Assembly: GCA_043720715.1 (NCBI GenBank)
Contig: JAYSSF010000055.1
Location: 1-16,062 of the forward strand
Origin: JAYSSF01 sp043720715
GTDB lineage: Bacteria > Patescibacteriota > Gracilibacteria > Absconditabacterales > Absconditicoccaceae
DNA length: 16,062 nucleotides
Reading direction: 5' to 3'
The notes under the pieces are model-generated. The model worked only from the letters and a program-made list of their open reading frames with translations. It was not told where the DNA came from and did not search any database. Each line of letters starts with the position of its first letter. Position 1 is the first letter of the stretch. The translations under genes were made by a program, and so were the position numbers. Positions 1 through 7,985 of the stretch are shown here, piece after piece.

Positions 1-225
1 AAGCAACGAATACTTAAAGAATATGATGGTGAAATAACCGTAAAAGAACAAATAAGTAATCAAAGTAATAGATATATTATCGATCCTCTTGAAAAATATA
101 AATGAACCAGAAATAGTCTTACCTTAAAGCGTAATAAAGAGATGATGATTAAGTTTTGATTTTGAATTATATTATTAACTGTGATCTGAATAATATATTG
201 GATATCTGGAGTCAACCTATCCTAA
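1..225 (+). CDS. C-terminal end of an unknown membrane-anchored protein (partial)
   Basis: The frame is open from the first base of the window to TAA at 223-225, giving 74 residues once TGA is read as Gly (four TGA codons). The first two thirds are polar and charged. The last 25 residues form one hydrophobic segment (roughly residues 50-70, rich in Ile, Leu, Gly and Trp), which looks like a C-terminal transmembrane helix. The start lies outside the window and no family is recognised. It ends 16 bases before murB on the same strand, so the two may be co-transcribed. Confidence 0.6.
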
Positions 226-241
226 ATAATTAGTCGTAGCA

Positions 242-1240
242 ATGCATTCTCTCCTCCCCTACAACACATTTGCTGTCCCATCACAAACTCACGATCTCAT
301 TACGATCGACGAGACGAGCAACCTCGCACAAATATTACAACCATATCGTCATACTCCTAAACTCATCATCGGCTGAGGGAGTAATATACTGCTTGTACAT
401 GATCGAGAGTGAGTTGCAATCATTAATCAGATCCATGGTAAACAGATTATCACCGAAGATAAAAACTCGGTCACCATACAACTATGAGCAGGAGAAAGCC
501 GACATGAGACCGTAATGCGATCTGTACAACAATGATACTGGTGAATTGAAAATCTTGCTCTTATACCAGGAACTATTGGTGCTGCACCTATTCAAAACAT
601 TGGCGCATATGGTGCAGAGGCAGGTAATAGTATTTCATCAGTTACCTATTATGATATGGTTGATGAAGATTATAAAGTTCTGACTCATGCTCAATGTATA
701 TTCTCCTATCGTGATAGCATCTTCAAACATGATCTGCGTGACATCGCACTCATCACCTCGGTCACAATTATACTCTCCAAGCTCCCGAAGCCAATCCTCA
801 CCTACTGACCACTGGCAGAACTTCAGCAGATAAACTCCAAACTTACACCACAAAATATATCAGACAAAGTTATTGAAATCCGCTCATCTAAACTCCCCGA
901 CTGGACAAAAATATGAACCGCGTGAAGCTTCTTCAAGAATCCTATCATCTCCCAAGACCAACTTCTCAAACTTCTCAAACTCTTCCCAAAGTGCCCTCAC
1001 TGGAATCTATGAAACAATCAACACAAAATCCCAGCCTGACGAATCTTGGATCATGCACTATGATATAGAGGTAAAAGCAGTGAAACCAATCCGGTCGGCT
1101 GTCGGCATCAGCAAGCACTCGTCCTTGTTAATCATGGGTGAGCTACCGGTCAGCAAGTCCGAGATCGAGCACAAAACCTCATTAATGAGTGTCAAACCAA
1201 ACTGTGAATCACACTTGAGCCTGAAGTAAATATCATTTAG
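242..1240 (+). CDS. murB: UDP-N-acetylenolpyruvoylglucosamine reductase MurB
   Basis: MurB is the FAD-dependent cytosolic enzyme that reduces UDP-GlcNAc-enolpyruvate to UDP-MurNAc, the second committed step of peptidoglycan precursor synthesis. The 332-residue frame ends in TAG and contains 13 TGA codons, several at conserved glycines. Visible motifs are the FAD-loop GGGSNILL (about residue 48), PGTIGAAPIQNIGAYG (about 114-129), FSYRDS with the catalytic-type Tyr-Arg, AGSFFKNP with the catalytic-type Ser, and the C-terminal LEPEVNII with the conserved Glu. The length and the Ser/Glu arrangement fit the longer E. coli-like MurB class. The ATG at 242 gives the usual short N-terminus before NTFAVP; there is no clear Shine-Dalgarno sequence. 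Read with the standard code it would look like several fragments. The identification is secure. Confidence 0.96.
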
Positions 1241-1247
1241 CATCCTT

Positions 1248-1373
1248 CTCGTCATTGTGAGGAGCGACTTGCGAAGCTTGGAGCGACGCGGCAATCCAGT
1301 TGGCAATAGGTTATTGACTATATATAACATAATGGATTGCCGCGCTTCACGATGTTACGCTCGCAATGACGAG
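1248..1373. repeat. Long imperfect inverted repeat (dispersed CGTCATTG...GCAATCC family)
   Basis: The left arm (1248-1298) begins CTCGTCATTG and ends GCGGCAATCCA. The right arm (1333-1373) is nearly its reverse complement, starting TGGATTGCCGCG and ending CAATGACGAG. The arms enclose about 34 AT-rich bases, so the whole unit can fold into one long hairpin. It fills the gap between murB and the protease gene. Related single arms occur at 7523-7579 and 9098-9130, so this is a dispersed family, MITE-like in shape. It carries no ORF with convincing coding character. Confidence 0.8.
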
Positions 1374-1429
1374 TGCTCTATAAAATATCACTAAATCATC
1401 AATCTTATCTAACTTTTTCAAATCCTCTT

Positions 1430-2677
1430 ATGAAAAATACTCTCATCATCCTACTCCTCGGTATTGCACTGGGTATCAGTAGCACTGCGCTCATCAACTA
1501 TGCTGCCAACTACTCATGGAATACATGAGAGCATATCATCACACTCGATAATGGTCAGATTATTGATAATATCAAATCGAAAATCAATCCTGCTAAATAT
1601 GATAAATTTGAAAAGGTATATCAAATCCTCAACAAACAATACTACCAAGGCAGTGGAGATAAGCTCGATGAAAGTATGATGATCGAGTCAGCATTACATG
1701 GCTTCGTAGACGGACTTAGCGATCCTCACAGTGCATATTTTGACATACAAGAGAGTAGCTGACTCAATCAAGTTCTCGCTGGCGATCAGAAGTTTGAGTG
1801 AATCGGTGCAGTTGTATCTCGTAGATCTGATGGAGTACAGATCATGGAGACTCTCAAATCATCTCCTGCACAAATCGCAGGACTCAAACCACTTGATCTC
1901 ATTATTCAAGTCAATGACGAGGATATTGAAGGTATGACAGTAGCGCAGGCAGTCAAGCTCATCCGCGGACCAGCAGGCACGACAGTAGATCTCACTATCT
2001 TTAGATCCAGTGAACAGAAAGTCCTCACCATCACTGTCACTAGAGATAAGATTGACGTCCCATCGGTCAGCTGGAATGTCCTCAACGAAACATGATCAGA
2101 TAGCAAAGTATGATATATTGCCATCTCCATCTTTGGCGAAGACACCTATATGAAGTTCCGTAATGCACTTGATGCACTTTCCAAAGAACAACTTGCATGA
2201 TATGTCATTGACGTGAGAGGTAATGGTGGTGGTTTCTTGCCGACAGCAGTAGATATAGCAAGCCACTTTGTCCCCAAAGGTAATATTATCGCTACTACTC
2301 GCTACAAGACATTTCCTGAGGAGGTGTATAAATCTGACTGACGTGAGTGAGCCAATGTGCTTCTGCCAGTAGTCATACTCGTGGATGAATACTCTGCTAG
2401 TGCATCTGAGGTGCTTGCTCTTGCTCTCAAGCAAAATATCGATGCACAGATCATTGGAGAGAAGACCTTTGGTAAATGATCCATCCAGACGATCTATGAC
2501 TTTGATGATGGATCAAGTATCAAATATACCATCGGTCGCCGATATGCACCAGACAATACCAATGTTGATCATGTAGGCATCACTCCAGATACACAAGTTA
2601 TCTTCAATAGTACAGGTTATCAAGCTTCGTGATTTGACAATCAACTTCAGTCAGCTATTTCGTTTATCACCAAATAA
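1430..2677 (+). CDS. C-terminal processing peptidase, S41 family (CtpA/Prc-like)
   Basis: This is a 415-residue serine protease of the S41 family, which trims or degrades envelope proteins outside the cytoplasmic membrane. An N-terminal hydrophobic stretch (about residues 3-25) is a signal anchor. The S41 N-terminal region with FVDGLSDPHSAYF follows (about 86-100), then a PDZ domain (about 115-205; SSPAQIAGLKPLDLIIQVN), then the protease core with VRGNGGGF (about 265). Ser324 in YSASASEVLA and Lys349 in GEKTFGKG are 25 residues apart, the same spacing as the Ser-Lys dyad of Prc and plant CtpA, so it should be active. Ten TGA codons are read as Gly. The ATG at 1430 places the hydrophobic anchor at the N-terminus. 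Substrates are not evident from the context. Confidence 0.94.
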
Positions 2678-2688
2678 TCAAAAATAGC

Positions 2689-2717
2689 TTGACATTATAT
2701 ATAACAATCACTACAAA
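2689..2717 (+). promoter_or_regulatory. Possible sigma70-type promoter
   Basis: TTGACA (2689-2694) is a perfect -35 match. The -10 is weak: TACAAA at 2712-2717 with a 17-base spacer. It would drive the two unknown genes downstream, but the predicted start falls on the hairpin at 2717-2742, so it may be chance. Confidence 0.25.
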
Positions 2718-2746
2718 AGATCATCTTACAAGAGATGATTTTATTT
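2717..2746 (+). terminator. Intrinsic terminator after the S41 protease
   Basis: A stem of about 10 bp (2717-2726 with 2733-2742, including one G-U pair, core ATCATCT/AGATGAT) with a 6-base loop is followed by a T-rich tract. It lies 40 bases after the protease stop codon. Confidence 0.6.
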
Positions 2747-2764
2747 TATATCTAGTACTGATAA

Positions 2765-2983
2765 ATGAAAAATCTATACGTATCACCTGAGTTCGCACAA
2801 AAAATCATCAGTAGTACCAGTAAGCCTACTGAACCTAATTGTATGCAGTTGGGGGGGCAAACAAGAAATGCACTATGAATTACCACAACGAGTAAACGAC
2901 TAGCAAATGATTTTGAATTATGAGCGTTAGTACATTTTGTACATCAACATCCAGAATGAGGAGAAGTAAATTTATCAATCTAA
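2765..2983 (+). CDS. Small protein of unknown function
   Basis: This is a 72-residue frame from ATG to TAA, with three TGA codons read as Gly. It has no signal peptide, membrane segment or recognised motif. The start region is YVSPEFAQKII and the end contains a His-rich stretch (HFVHQHPEGG). A run of seven G at 2851-2857 encodes Leu-Gly-Gly and is striking in AT-rich DNA. The next gene starts nine bases after the stop on the same strand, so the pair is probably one transcript. The use of TGA inside the frame supports it as a native gene; function unknown. Confidence 0.55.
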
Positions 2984-2992
2984 TATACTATC

Positions 2993-3598
2993 ATGAAATG
3001 CTCCACACTCCAAGATGTTATTGATCATGGACTCAGCATCAGACCACATACACATGAAACATACGTCGAGACAATCATCAATTTATGTAACGATGGTTTT
3101 GGAAGTAAATATCATGCTGCTCAAATCGCTCAAGCATTACAAAACATTAACTCCAAGGGCACAGATCAACTCAACAAAATTATCGAACAAGATGATAAAT
3201 TTTGATCAATCATAAGAAGTTTATACAAGACTCCAATAATCAAAAATCTCTTTGATGATGAGTATGCAAAACAGGTGATCTCAAAATGTAAATTTTCAGT
3301 AAATGAGTGAGAATCTCTTTTGTGATTATATATTAGGTCATCTCAAAAACCAGAAATTCGCTCACTGATTGATTTCGCACTACAAAATCCAGATATCATT
3401 AATGACGTCAATATTGATACCATACAATCCATCAATGGAGAGATCATAACTCAAAATGTATTATATGAATGAAATCTACAATACCAGCGATTCACGCAAG
3501 ATCCTACGACAAAAATATATAACTATATAGATTCAATCGAGAAGACTCCATTTGAAACAGCAGAACAGGCTCTCAGTGATATGATAAAAAATAAATAA
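2993..3598 (+). CDS. Protein of unknown function (201 aa)
   Basis: The frame runs from ATG at 2993 to TAA at 3596-3598 and uses four TGA codons as Gly. It is soluble-looking and probably mostly helical, with two short similar segments (around residues 1-65 and 110-160) rich in Asp, Asn and Ile but with no motif I recognise. It follows the 72-residue gene by nine bases and is followed by a terminator at 3689-3713, so these two genes form a small operon. A standard-code caller would keep only the first 70 residues. Confidence 0.65.
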
Positions 3599-3688
3599 CT
3601 CATGAAACAAAGAAATTCACGATCCATCAAACCACTACGATCAATGATTCGGTCACGATCCAGAACAAGGATAAATATTAAAAAAATC

Positions 3689-3713
3689 ATCCCACGTTAC
3701 CGTAGGATTTTTT
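3689..3713 (+). terminator. Intrinsic terminator of the two-gene unknown operon
   Basis: ATCC-C-ACG pairs with CGT-A-GGAT around a TTAC loop (one C/A mismatch), followed by six T. An A-run precedes the stem. It lies about 90 bases after the stop of the 201-residue gene. Confidence 0.7.
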
Positions 3714-3805
3714 CTTGCTCGAATTTCACCATCAAATCCTTATAACTCATAGCAATCGGTCGAGACAAGCACTAAAGTATTAGTTTCACGTCCCATCGAC
3801 CCTAC

Positions 3806-3890
3806 TTTCGCATAGCGAAACTACATCACGAAAAATTTTTCCGATTTTTCTGAATATCTTTCCGATTTTTCTGGAAACTTTATCAACCTT
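3806..3890. repeat. Composite repeat: short palindrome plus TTTCCGATTTTTCTG units
   Basis: A perfect small hairpin TTTCGC-ATA-GCGAAA (3806-3820) is followed by two copies of TTTCCGATTTTTCTG (about 3838-3852 and 3859-3873) and then GAAACTTTATCAACCTT (3874-3890). The same T-rich unit occurs inside the GH3-like gene (6163-6300), and the last 17-mer recurs exactly at 9176-9192 near recA. The rest of the gap 3714-3905 holds no gene I can support. Confidence 0.65.
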
Positions 3891-3905
3891 CCTAGTCTTA
3901 GAATT

Positions 3906-4970
3906 ATGAAAATCTGCCTCGCTCCCATGGATGGAATTACTGATTGTGCATACAGAACGGTAGTTTCTGAGATTTTTGCCAAACATGGAGATCCGATACA
4001 TCAGTTGTGGACCTTTAGCGAGTTTATGTCTGCTGAGTGATATGTCCGCAATCCTGCCAAACTCGTACGTCATGTCATCAATGTGCATGGTTCAGTACCA
4101 TTTGTCGCGCAGATCTATGGGTGAGATGGGGATAATCTTGTGCAGACTGCGATTGATATCGAGCGTAGATATGGACATCTGTTTGCTGGGATTGAGCTCA
4201 ATATCGGCTGCCCCTCTCCCAAAGTGATGAAATGATGAAGCGGAGCTGGTATGATGTGTGATCGCTCTGGAACACTGGATATCATACGTCGTATTAGTGA
4301 AGCAATATCACTGCCGTTTAGTGTCAAAGTCAGAGCATGACTCGCTGCTGATGACAAAGATACACAATACAAGTTTATCCTCGACTGCGCTCCCTACTGT
4401 AGCATGATTACAGTCCACGGTCGCACCTACAAACAATCACATAGTGGAGAAGTCGATCGAGATTATATACACAAGATCAAGTCAGATCTCTCCCATCTTC
4501 CGATATCGATCATTGGTAATGGCTGACTCACCTGATATTCCAGCGGCCTCGAGCGTGCGGGTAATCTGGATGGTGTGATGCGAGGTCAAGCTGCCATGAC
4601 ACGACCACGAGTACTCGTCCCTCATCAGCCTGATCTCAGCGAGATCCGTGAGACGATCATGAGACATCTCCATCTATCCATTGCACATCAGCTATGGTTT
4701 GATGATGAGTCACACTGGACACAAGAGGAGAAATACACTGGTACATTTACTCAGCCGACTCAAGCACAGATCGAGGAGATTATCCTCCAGATCCCTGATA
4801 AATATGCTGACACCGAATTTCACAGTATTGTCGAGTTTCGCAAACATCTGTTCTGGTATGTCTCCTGACTCATCGGCAACAAAGAATTCAAACAATCTGT
4901 CATCCCAATCAAATCCTATGCTCCACTAGTAGCTGCGATCGAGGAGCTTTGGAGTAGGCAGGAGATTTAA
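3906..4970 (+). CDS. tRNA-dihydrouridine synthase (Dus family)
   Basis: Dus enzymes are FMN- and NADPH-dependent and reduce uridines in tRNA loops to dihydrouridine. The 354-residue frame begins MKICLAPMDGITDCAYR, the FMN-barrel entry typical of the family. The catalytic Cys is Cys102 in NIGCPSPKV, followed by GGSGAGMMCD, where two consecutive TGA codons encode Gly. The FMN phosphate region shows VHGRTYKQSHSGEVD and IIGNGGLTGY, and GVMRGQAAMTRP closes the barrel; the rest is the C-terminal helical domain. Eight TGA codons are read as Gly. The start at 3906 sits directly at the conserved APMDG motif. I do not assign DusA, B or C. It stands alone between a repeat-rich gap and a convergent small gene. 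Confidence 0.93.
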
Positions 4971-5005
4971 TATCTAAAGATTATAATATTTTCTTAAACT
5001 GGAAC

Positions 5006-5037
5006 AAAAAAATACCTGTCGCAAACAACAGGTATTT
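5006..5037. terminator. Terminator hairpin between dus and the minus-strand small gene
   Basis: A perfect 10-bp stem (AAATACCTGT at 5010-5019 with ACAGGTATTT at 5028-5037) encloses an 8-base loop. On the minus strand it is followed by a seven-base T-run (5012-5006), so it mainly serves the small gene at 5058-5273. It may also stop transcription leaving dus on the plus strand. Confidence 0.85.
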
Positions 5038-5057
5038 AATAATGTAGAGCAAACAGA

Positions 5058-5273
5058 TCAACGAGCTTTGGTATACATACCAGTCTCTACAACAGCAGTG
5101 GAGCTAGTACCAGTAGGTCGTAAGACAATTTCATCACTGTCTATATCAACGCACATATCAGCCTCACTTCGACCATAACCTTGAGATGTTTTAAAATCAT
5201 GCTCATCTTTGTAGCCATTTTCTTCTGCTGCTTGTTTTGCTCCACTAGAACTTAATGGTTTTGGATTTCCCAT
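5058..5273 (-). CDS. Small hydrophilic protein of unknown function, ending at UGA
   Basis: The frame is 71 residues from ATG (5273) to TGA (5058-5060). It is polar and probably disordered, starting MGNPKPLSSSGAKQAAEENG, with no membrane segment or known motif. It has seven glycines, all GGN, and no internal TGA. If the terminal UGA is read as Gly, as elsewhere in the window, the frame continues 28 codons to TAG at 4974-4976, through the terminator hairpin, and gains an unlike Cys-rich hydrophobic tail; the transcript would end before that stop. A start at 5273 is supported by the leader shared with the gene at 11428-11664, which also encodes a small polar MG-starting protein. Function unknown. 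Confidence 0.6.
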   Translation of the reverse strand: MGNPKPLSSSGAKQAAEENGYKDEHDFKTSQGYGRSEADMCVDIDSDEIVLRPTGTSSTAVVETGMYTKAR

Positions 5274-5347
5274 TTTTTTATAAATTTTTGTTTTTTGCAG
5301 TATTGCAATTATTCTTATAATTATGTCTATATATATATATCAAGGGA
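5274..5347 (-). promoter_or_regulatory. Promoter and 5' leader, copy 1 of a duplicated module
   Basis: On the minus strand, TTGATA (5343-5338) and TATAAG (5319-5314) are separated by 18 bases, a good sigma70-type promoter. The leader carries a small hairpin (TTGCA/TGCAA, 5308-5295) and an A/T-rich run up to the ATG with no Shine-Dalgarno sequence. Almost the same roughly 75 bases precede the gene at 11428-11664. Confidence 0.75.
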
Positions 5348-5444
5348 TATTTTAGATTTTTATAAGCAAATTATGCCTTGAGATTTGTAATTAGACAGTA
5401 ATTTAATACGATGGTATATAAATATTTAGTTTTTTACTCTAAAA

Positions 5445-5945
5445 ATGACTAATCTTGAAAAAGCAAATAAAGAAACCCTCACCGTATTGCACGATACGCA
5501 GTGATATTTTATTGATATTGATACACTATACGATGATAATGGAAATCCTTTACTTCTATATCATGAAAAAAAATATGAAACAGAATGTTTTATCTATCCT
5601 GTTGCATGAACAAGAAAGTTTTTTATTGAGACAAGAGTTGATAGTAATGGAGAGTATACAACTACTCGCCCCTGGGTTGCAGTAATGTCATACAATGACG
5701 ATACATATATTGATTGATTATTTACTAAATATCCAAACTACTGGTCTATTGATATGATATTGGATGATTTTTTTGCTCATACAATGCCAACATTACTCAA
5801 CTATCAACGAGATAGGATATTATATATTGAACATTGTACAGATATTAAACAGCGTAATGTAGGTCGTCTAGAACTAAATAGTGAACTTTTGGAAAAATTT
5901 GCACAATATTCTATATCCATTGTGTACGCTGTCAAAATATATTAA
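5445..5945 (+). CDS. Protein of unknown function (166 aa)
   Basis: The frame runs from ATG at 5445 to TAA at 5943-5945 with three TGA codons read as Gly. It is a soluble, acidic and aromatic-rich protein with several Tyr-rich strands (for example GYFIDIDTLYDDNG near the N-terminus and TTTRPWVAVMSYNDD near residue 75) and no signal peptide or membrane segment. No family is recognised. It is transcribed away from the small minus-strand gene and meets the GH3-like gene tail to tail, with only two bases between their stop codons. No terminator hairpin fits between them, so the transcripts probably overlap. Confidence 0.65.
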
Positions 5946-5947
5946 TA

Positions 5948-7471
5948 CTATCCTCGCACTAGCTTATTCTTCACCGGATTATCCTCTCTTGGATACAAAG
6001 TTAGCAGCTTACTCTGCGTCGACTGACGCTCATGATTGAGCTGTGCGATCAGATCATCAAACCATCACTGCTCTACTGCCTTTACTTGTACTGGTCACAG
6101 CGTCCCTCCGCTACGCTTCGCTGCGTAGTTACAGTTTTGGGTTCATAAAATCTGGTCAAACTTTACGGAAAGATCGGAAAAAGAATCAGAAAGATCGGAA
6201 AAGATTCCCTTATTTGATCCATTCGCCTCATTGAGGCGATGTGTTTCTCACACAATATCTTGTCTGATTTTTCCGGTATTTTTCTGATTTTTCTGGATGA
6301 TTTCTCTGTTTTTATCTGATTTTCACCCTCTAGGGTATTCACTGTTGCTCTCTGGAGAGCTTTCAACCACCACCACATAATGCCACACTTCCCCATCCTG
6401 TGATGGAAACACGCAGTACTGTCAGAGATGATAATCTTCACATAGCTGACTCATTGTCTGTTGGACATGTTGGATCTGTGTATGCTCATTGGCGATGTCG
6501 ATATACTCACTTGTACGACCTACGATCTTGATCCATGATTGAACCACATCTATCATCTCAATCACATCACCCAGTTCATAACGACACAGCCCATCATATG
6601 TTGATATCAACAGCCTATAATGTACACCAAGTTGTGCTTCAGTCAGATCAATTATCTGTCATTCATCATCTACCAACTCATACCATACTCCGAAGTCACG
6701 CTTAAGTTGTAGCGTCTGATAATCATCACTATCTCGCAAATCACGCGGTTGATAACCAAAGGTTCCCTCTGTCGCGTTGTAGTATGGGATGATCAAAACA
6801 CCCTGTCATAATTGATCACGCAGCTGCTGTACATAAGGATCGATAGCGCATCATCATACAATCACCACCTGTGGGTGCAAAGGCGCATCATACAACTTCT
6901 TCCACTGCTTCGCAAACTGCAATACTACTCACGGCACTCATGACACTACTGCCGGACTACGACCATCATAACATTGTGCAATCTTCGATAATTTTTGCTC
7001 ACTTGTCTCAGACGATCACGCTCCATCAAAGATTTCTTGAGGTACTGGACATACCCACTGTCCTAGCCATCATTTTTCACTCACGAGAGCATTGGATACG
7101 TATCTCGTCGACACATCGCCAGACTCAAACATATTCCCCGGCAAAAACGCAATCTTATACCTGAGCAACTGCACGACAAACTTGGGACCCAAATGCGACA
7201 CTACATCGACTAACAATTGCTTGGACACTGCACGATCATTATACTTAAACCTATATGGTGAACTCGGTAAAATCTTATACGCCAGCGACGATGTCCCACC
7301 AGTGCGCAGGATCACTGATGTGTCTGACTTATCTCTAAGTTGGTCCACAAATCATGAGTCTACTAGTGTCTCATATCTTGTCACTTCACGATGCTCAAAT
7401 TCTGCATGACTACGAGGCAGTCACAATTGTGGATGTTGATTTCGATAATCGATGATTTTATTGAGTGTCAT
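5948..7471 (-). CDS. GH3-like acyl-adenylating enzyme with an internal repeat-derived insert
   Basis: GH3 proteins belong to the adenylate-forming superfamily; in plants they join amino acids to acyl acids such as auxin, while bacterial members are mostly uncharacterised. The 507-residue frame runs from ATG (7471) to TAG (5948-5950) with many TGA codons as Gly. Three nucleotide-binding motifs appear in order: RTGGTSS (about residues 56-62), YYNATEGTFGY (Glu235) and STYDGLCRYELGD (290-302), followed by GRTSEYIDI. Residues about 383-450 are a Lys/Asn/Asp/Ser-rich stretch encoded by the dispersed T-rich repeat, after which the C-terminal domain resumes (GTLGPVQVKAVEQGWFDDL). The motifs support a GH3-type fold and adenylation; the substrate is unknown. 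It overlaps no other gene. Confidence 0.82.
6112..6322. repeat. Repeat cluster inside the GH3-like gene
   Basis: On the plus strand this shows a palindrome CTACGC-TTCGCT-GCGTAG (about 6115-6132), inverted copies of the unit (GATCGGAAAAAGAATCAGAA and similar, 6171-6204), a perfect CGCCTC-ATT-GAGGCG hairpin (6224-6238), and direct copies of GATTTTTCCGGTATTTTTCTG (6264 onward). The unit matches the intergenic repeat at 3838-3873. It stays in frame with the gene for about 65-70 codons. Confidence 0.7.
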
Positions 7472-7522
7472 TGATCAAGAGAATAGTGATTTTCTCCCAA
7501 AAAACAAAAACTACGCATCGTC

Positions 7523-7579
7523 CTCGTCATTGCGAGACTGCGCCCATAGGAAGTCCTCTTGGAGGAAAGCAATCCATGG
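7523..7579. repeat. Dispersed repeat arm (CTCGTCATTGCGAG...AGCAATCCA)
   Basis: It starts CTCGTCATTGCGAG and ends AAGCAATCCATGG, the same ends as the arms of the hairpin at 1248-1373, with a different middle that contains a small palindrome (AAGTCCTCTTGGAGGA, 7551-7566). It lies between the GH3-like gene and the promoter of the small membrane protein. Confidence 0.65.
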
Positions 7580-7604
7580 AAGAATTATTTTTAGCAAAAA
7601 AGAC

Positions 7605-7632
7605 TTGATTCTCTCTTTCTAATTTGTATTAT
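7605..7632 (+). promoter_or_regulatory. Promoter of the small membrane protein gene
   Basis: TTGATT (7605-7610) and TATTAT (7627-7632) with a 16-base spacer form a sigma70-type promoter 43 bases before the ATG at 7675. The leader is A-rich with no Shine-Dalgarno sequence. Confidence 0.55.
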
Positions 7633-7674
7633 AGTATAAAACAAAAAATGTCAAACTTTTAAACAAAAACTACT

Positions 7675-7857
7675 ATGTTCTGGGACGACGACTCTGATAG
7701 TGAGGGATGGCAAATGTTAAAAAATTGGTCATTTCTAAATATGCCTCTAAATAATAAAGATCGAGATGAAATGATGCCAGTTTTTGGCATCATAATGCTT
7801 ACCATTATTGCCCTAGGTGCATTAGCTGGAATAGGCTATTTAATATTCGGTAAGTAA
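7675..7857 (+). CDS. Small single-helix membrane protein of unknown function
   Basis: The protein has 60 residues and ends in TAA. The first 33 residues are acidic and polar with two Trp (FWDDDSDSEGWQMLKNW). The rest is one long hydrophobic helix (about residues 35-58: VFGIIMLTIIALGALAGIGYLIFG) with small residues Gly/Ala spaced as in packing helices. It has no internal TGA; all six glycines use GGN. It has its own promoter and a strong terminator, so it is a single-gene unit, perhaps well expressed. No family is recognised; it could be a small membrane regulator or part of a complex. Confidence 0.7.
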   Translation: MFWDDDSDSEGWQMLKNWSFLNMPLNNKDRDEMMPVFGIIMLTIIALGALAGIGYLIFGK

Positions 7858-7874
7858 AAAAATATTCCTTCAGG

Positions 7875-7899
7875 AATCCCTGCGGGGATTTCTTTTTTT
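7875..7899 (+). terminator. Intrinsic terminator of the small membrane protein gene
   Basis: A 6-bp stem AATCCC/GGGATT (7875-7880 with 7885-7890) with a 4-base loop is followed by TC and seven T. A second small hairpin (ATTCC-TTCA-GGAAT) just upstream overlaps it. Confidence 0.85.
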
Positions 7900-7905
7900 A
7901 CTCAG

Positions 7906-7934
7906 AAAAAAATGGACGCACCAAAAGTGCGTCC
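7906..7934 (-). terminator. Intrinsic terminator of recA
   Basis: On the minus strand a perfect 8-bp stem GGACGCAC/GTGCGTCC (7934-7927 with 7921-7914) is followed by A and seven T (7912-7906). It lies about 50 bases after the recA stop codon. Confidence 0.88.
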
Positions 7935-7985
7935 TTACATCATATTTTCAATGTACTTGTCCTTGTCCTTTCTACTTGTCCTTAC

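Noticed and set aside
3602..3745. A 47-residue Arg/Ser-rich frame three bases after the 201-residue gene
   Set aside because: A good intrinsic terminator (3689-3713) lies inside it, so its stop would not be transcribed.
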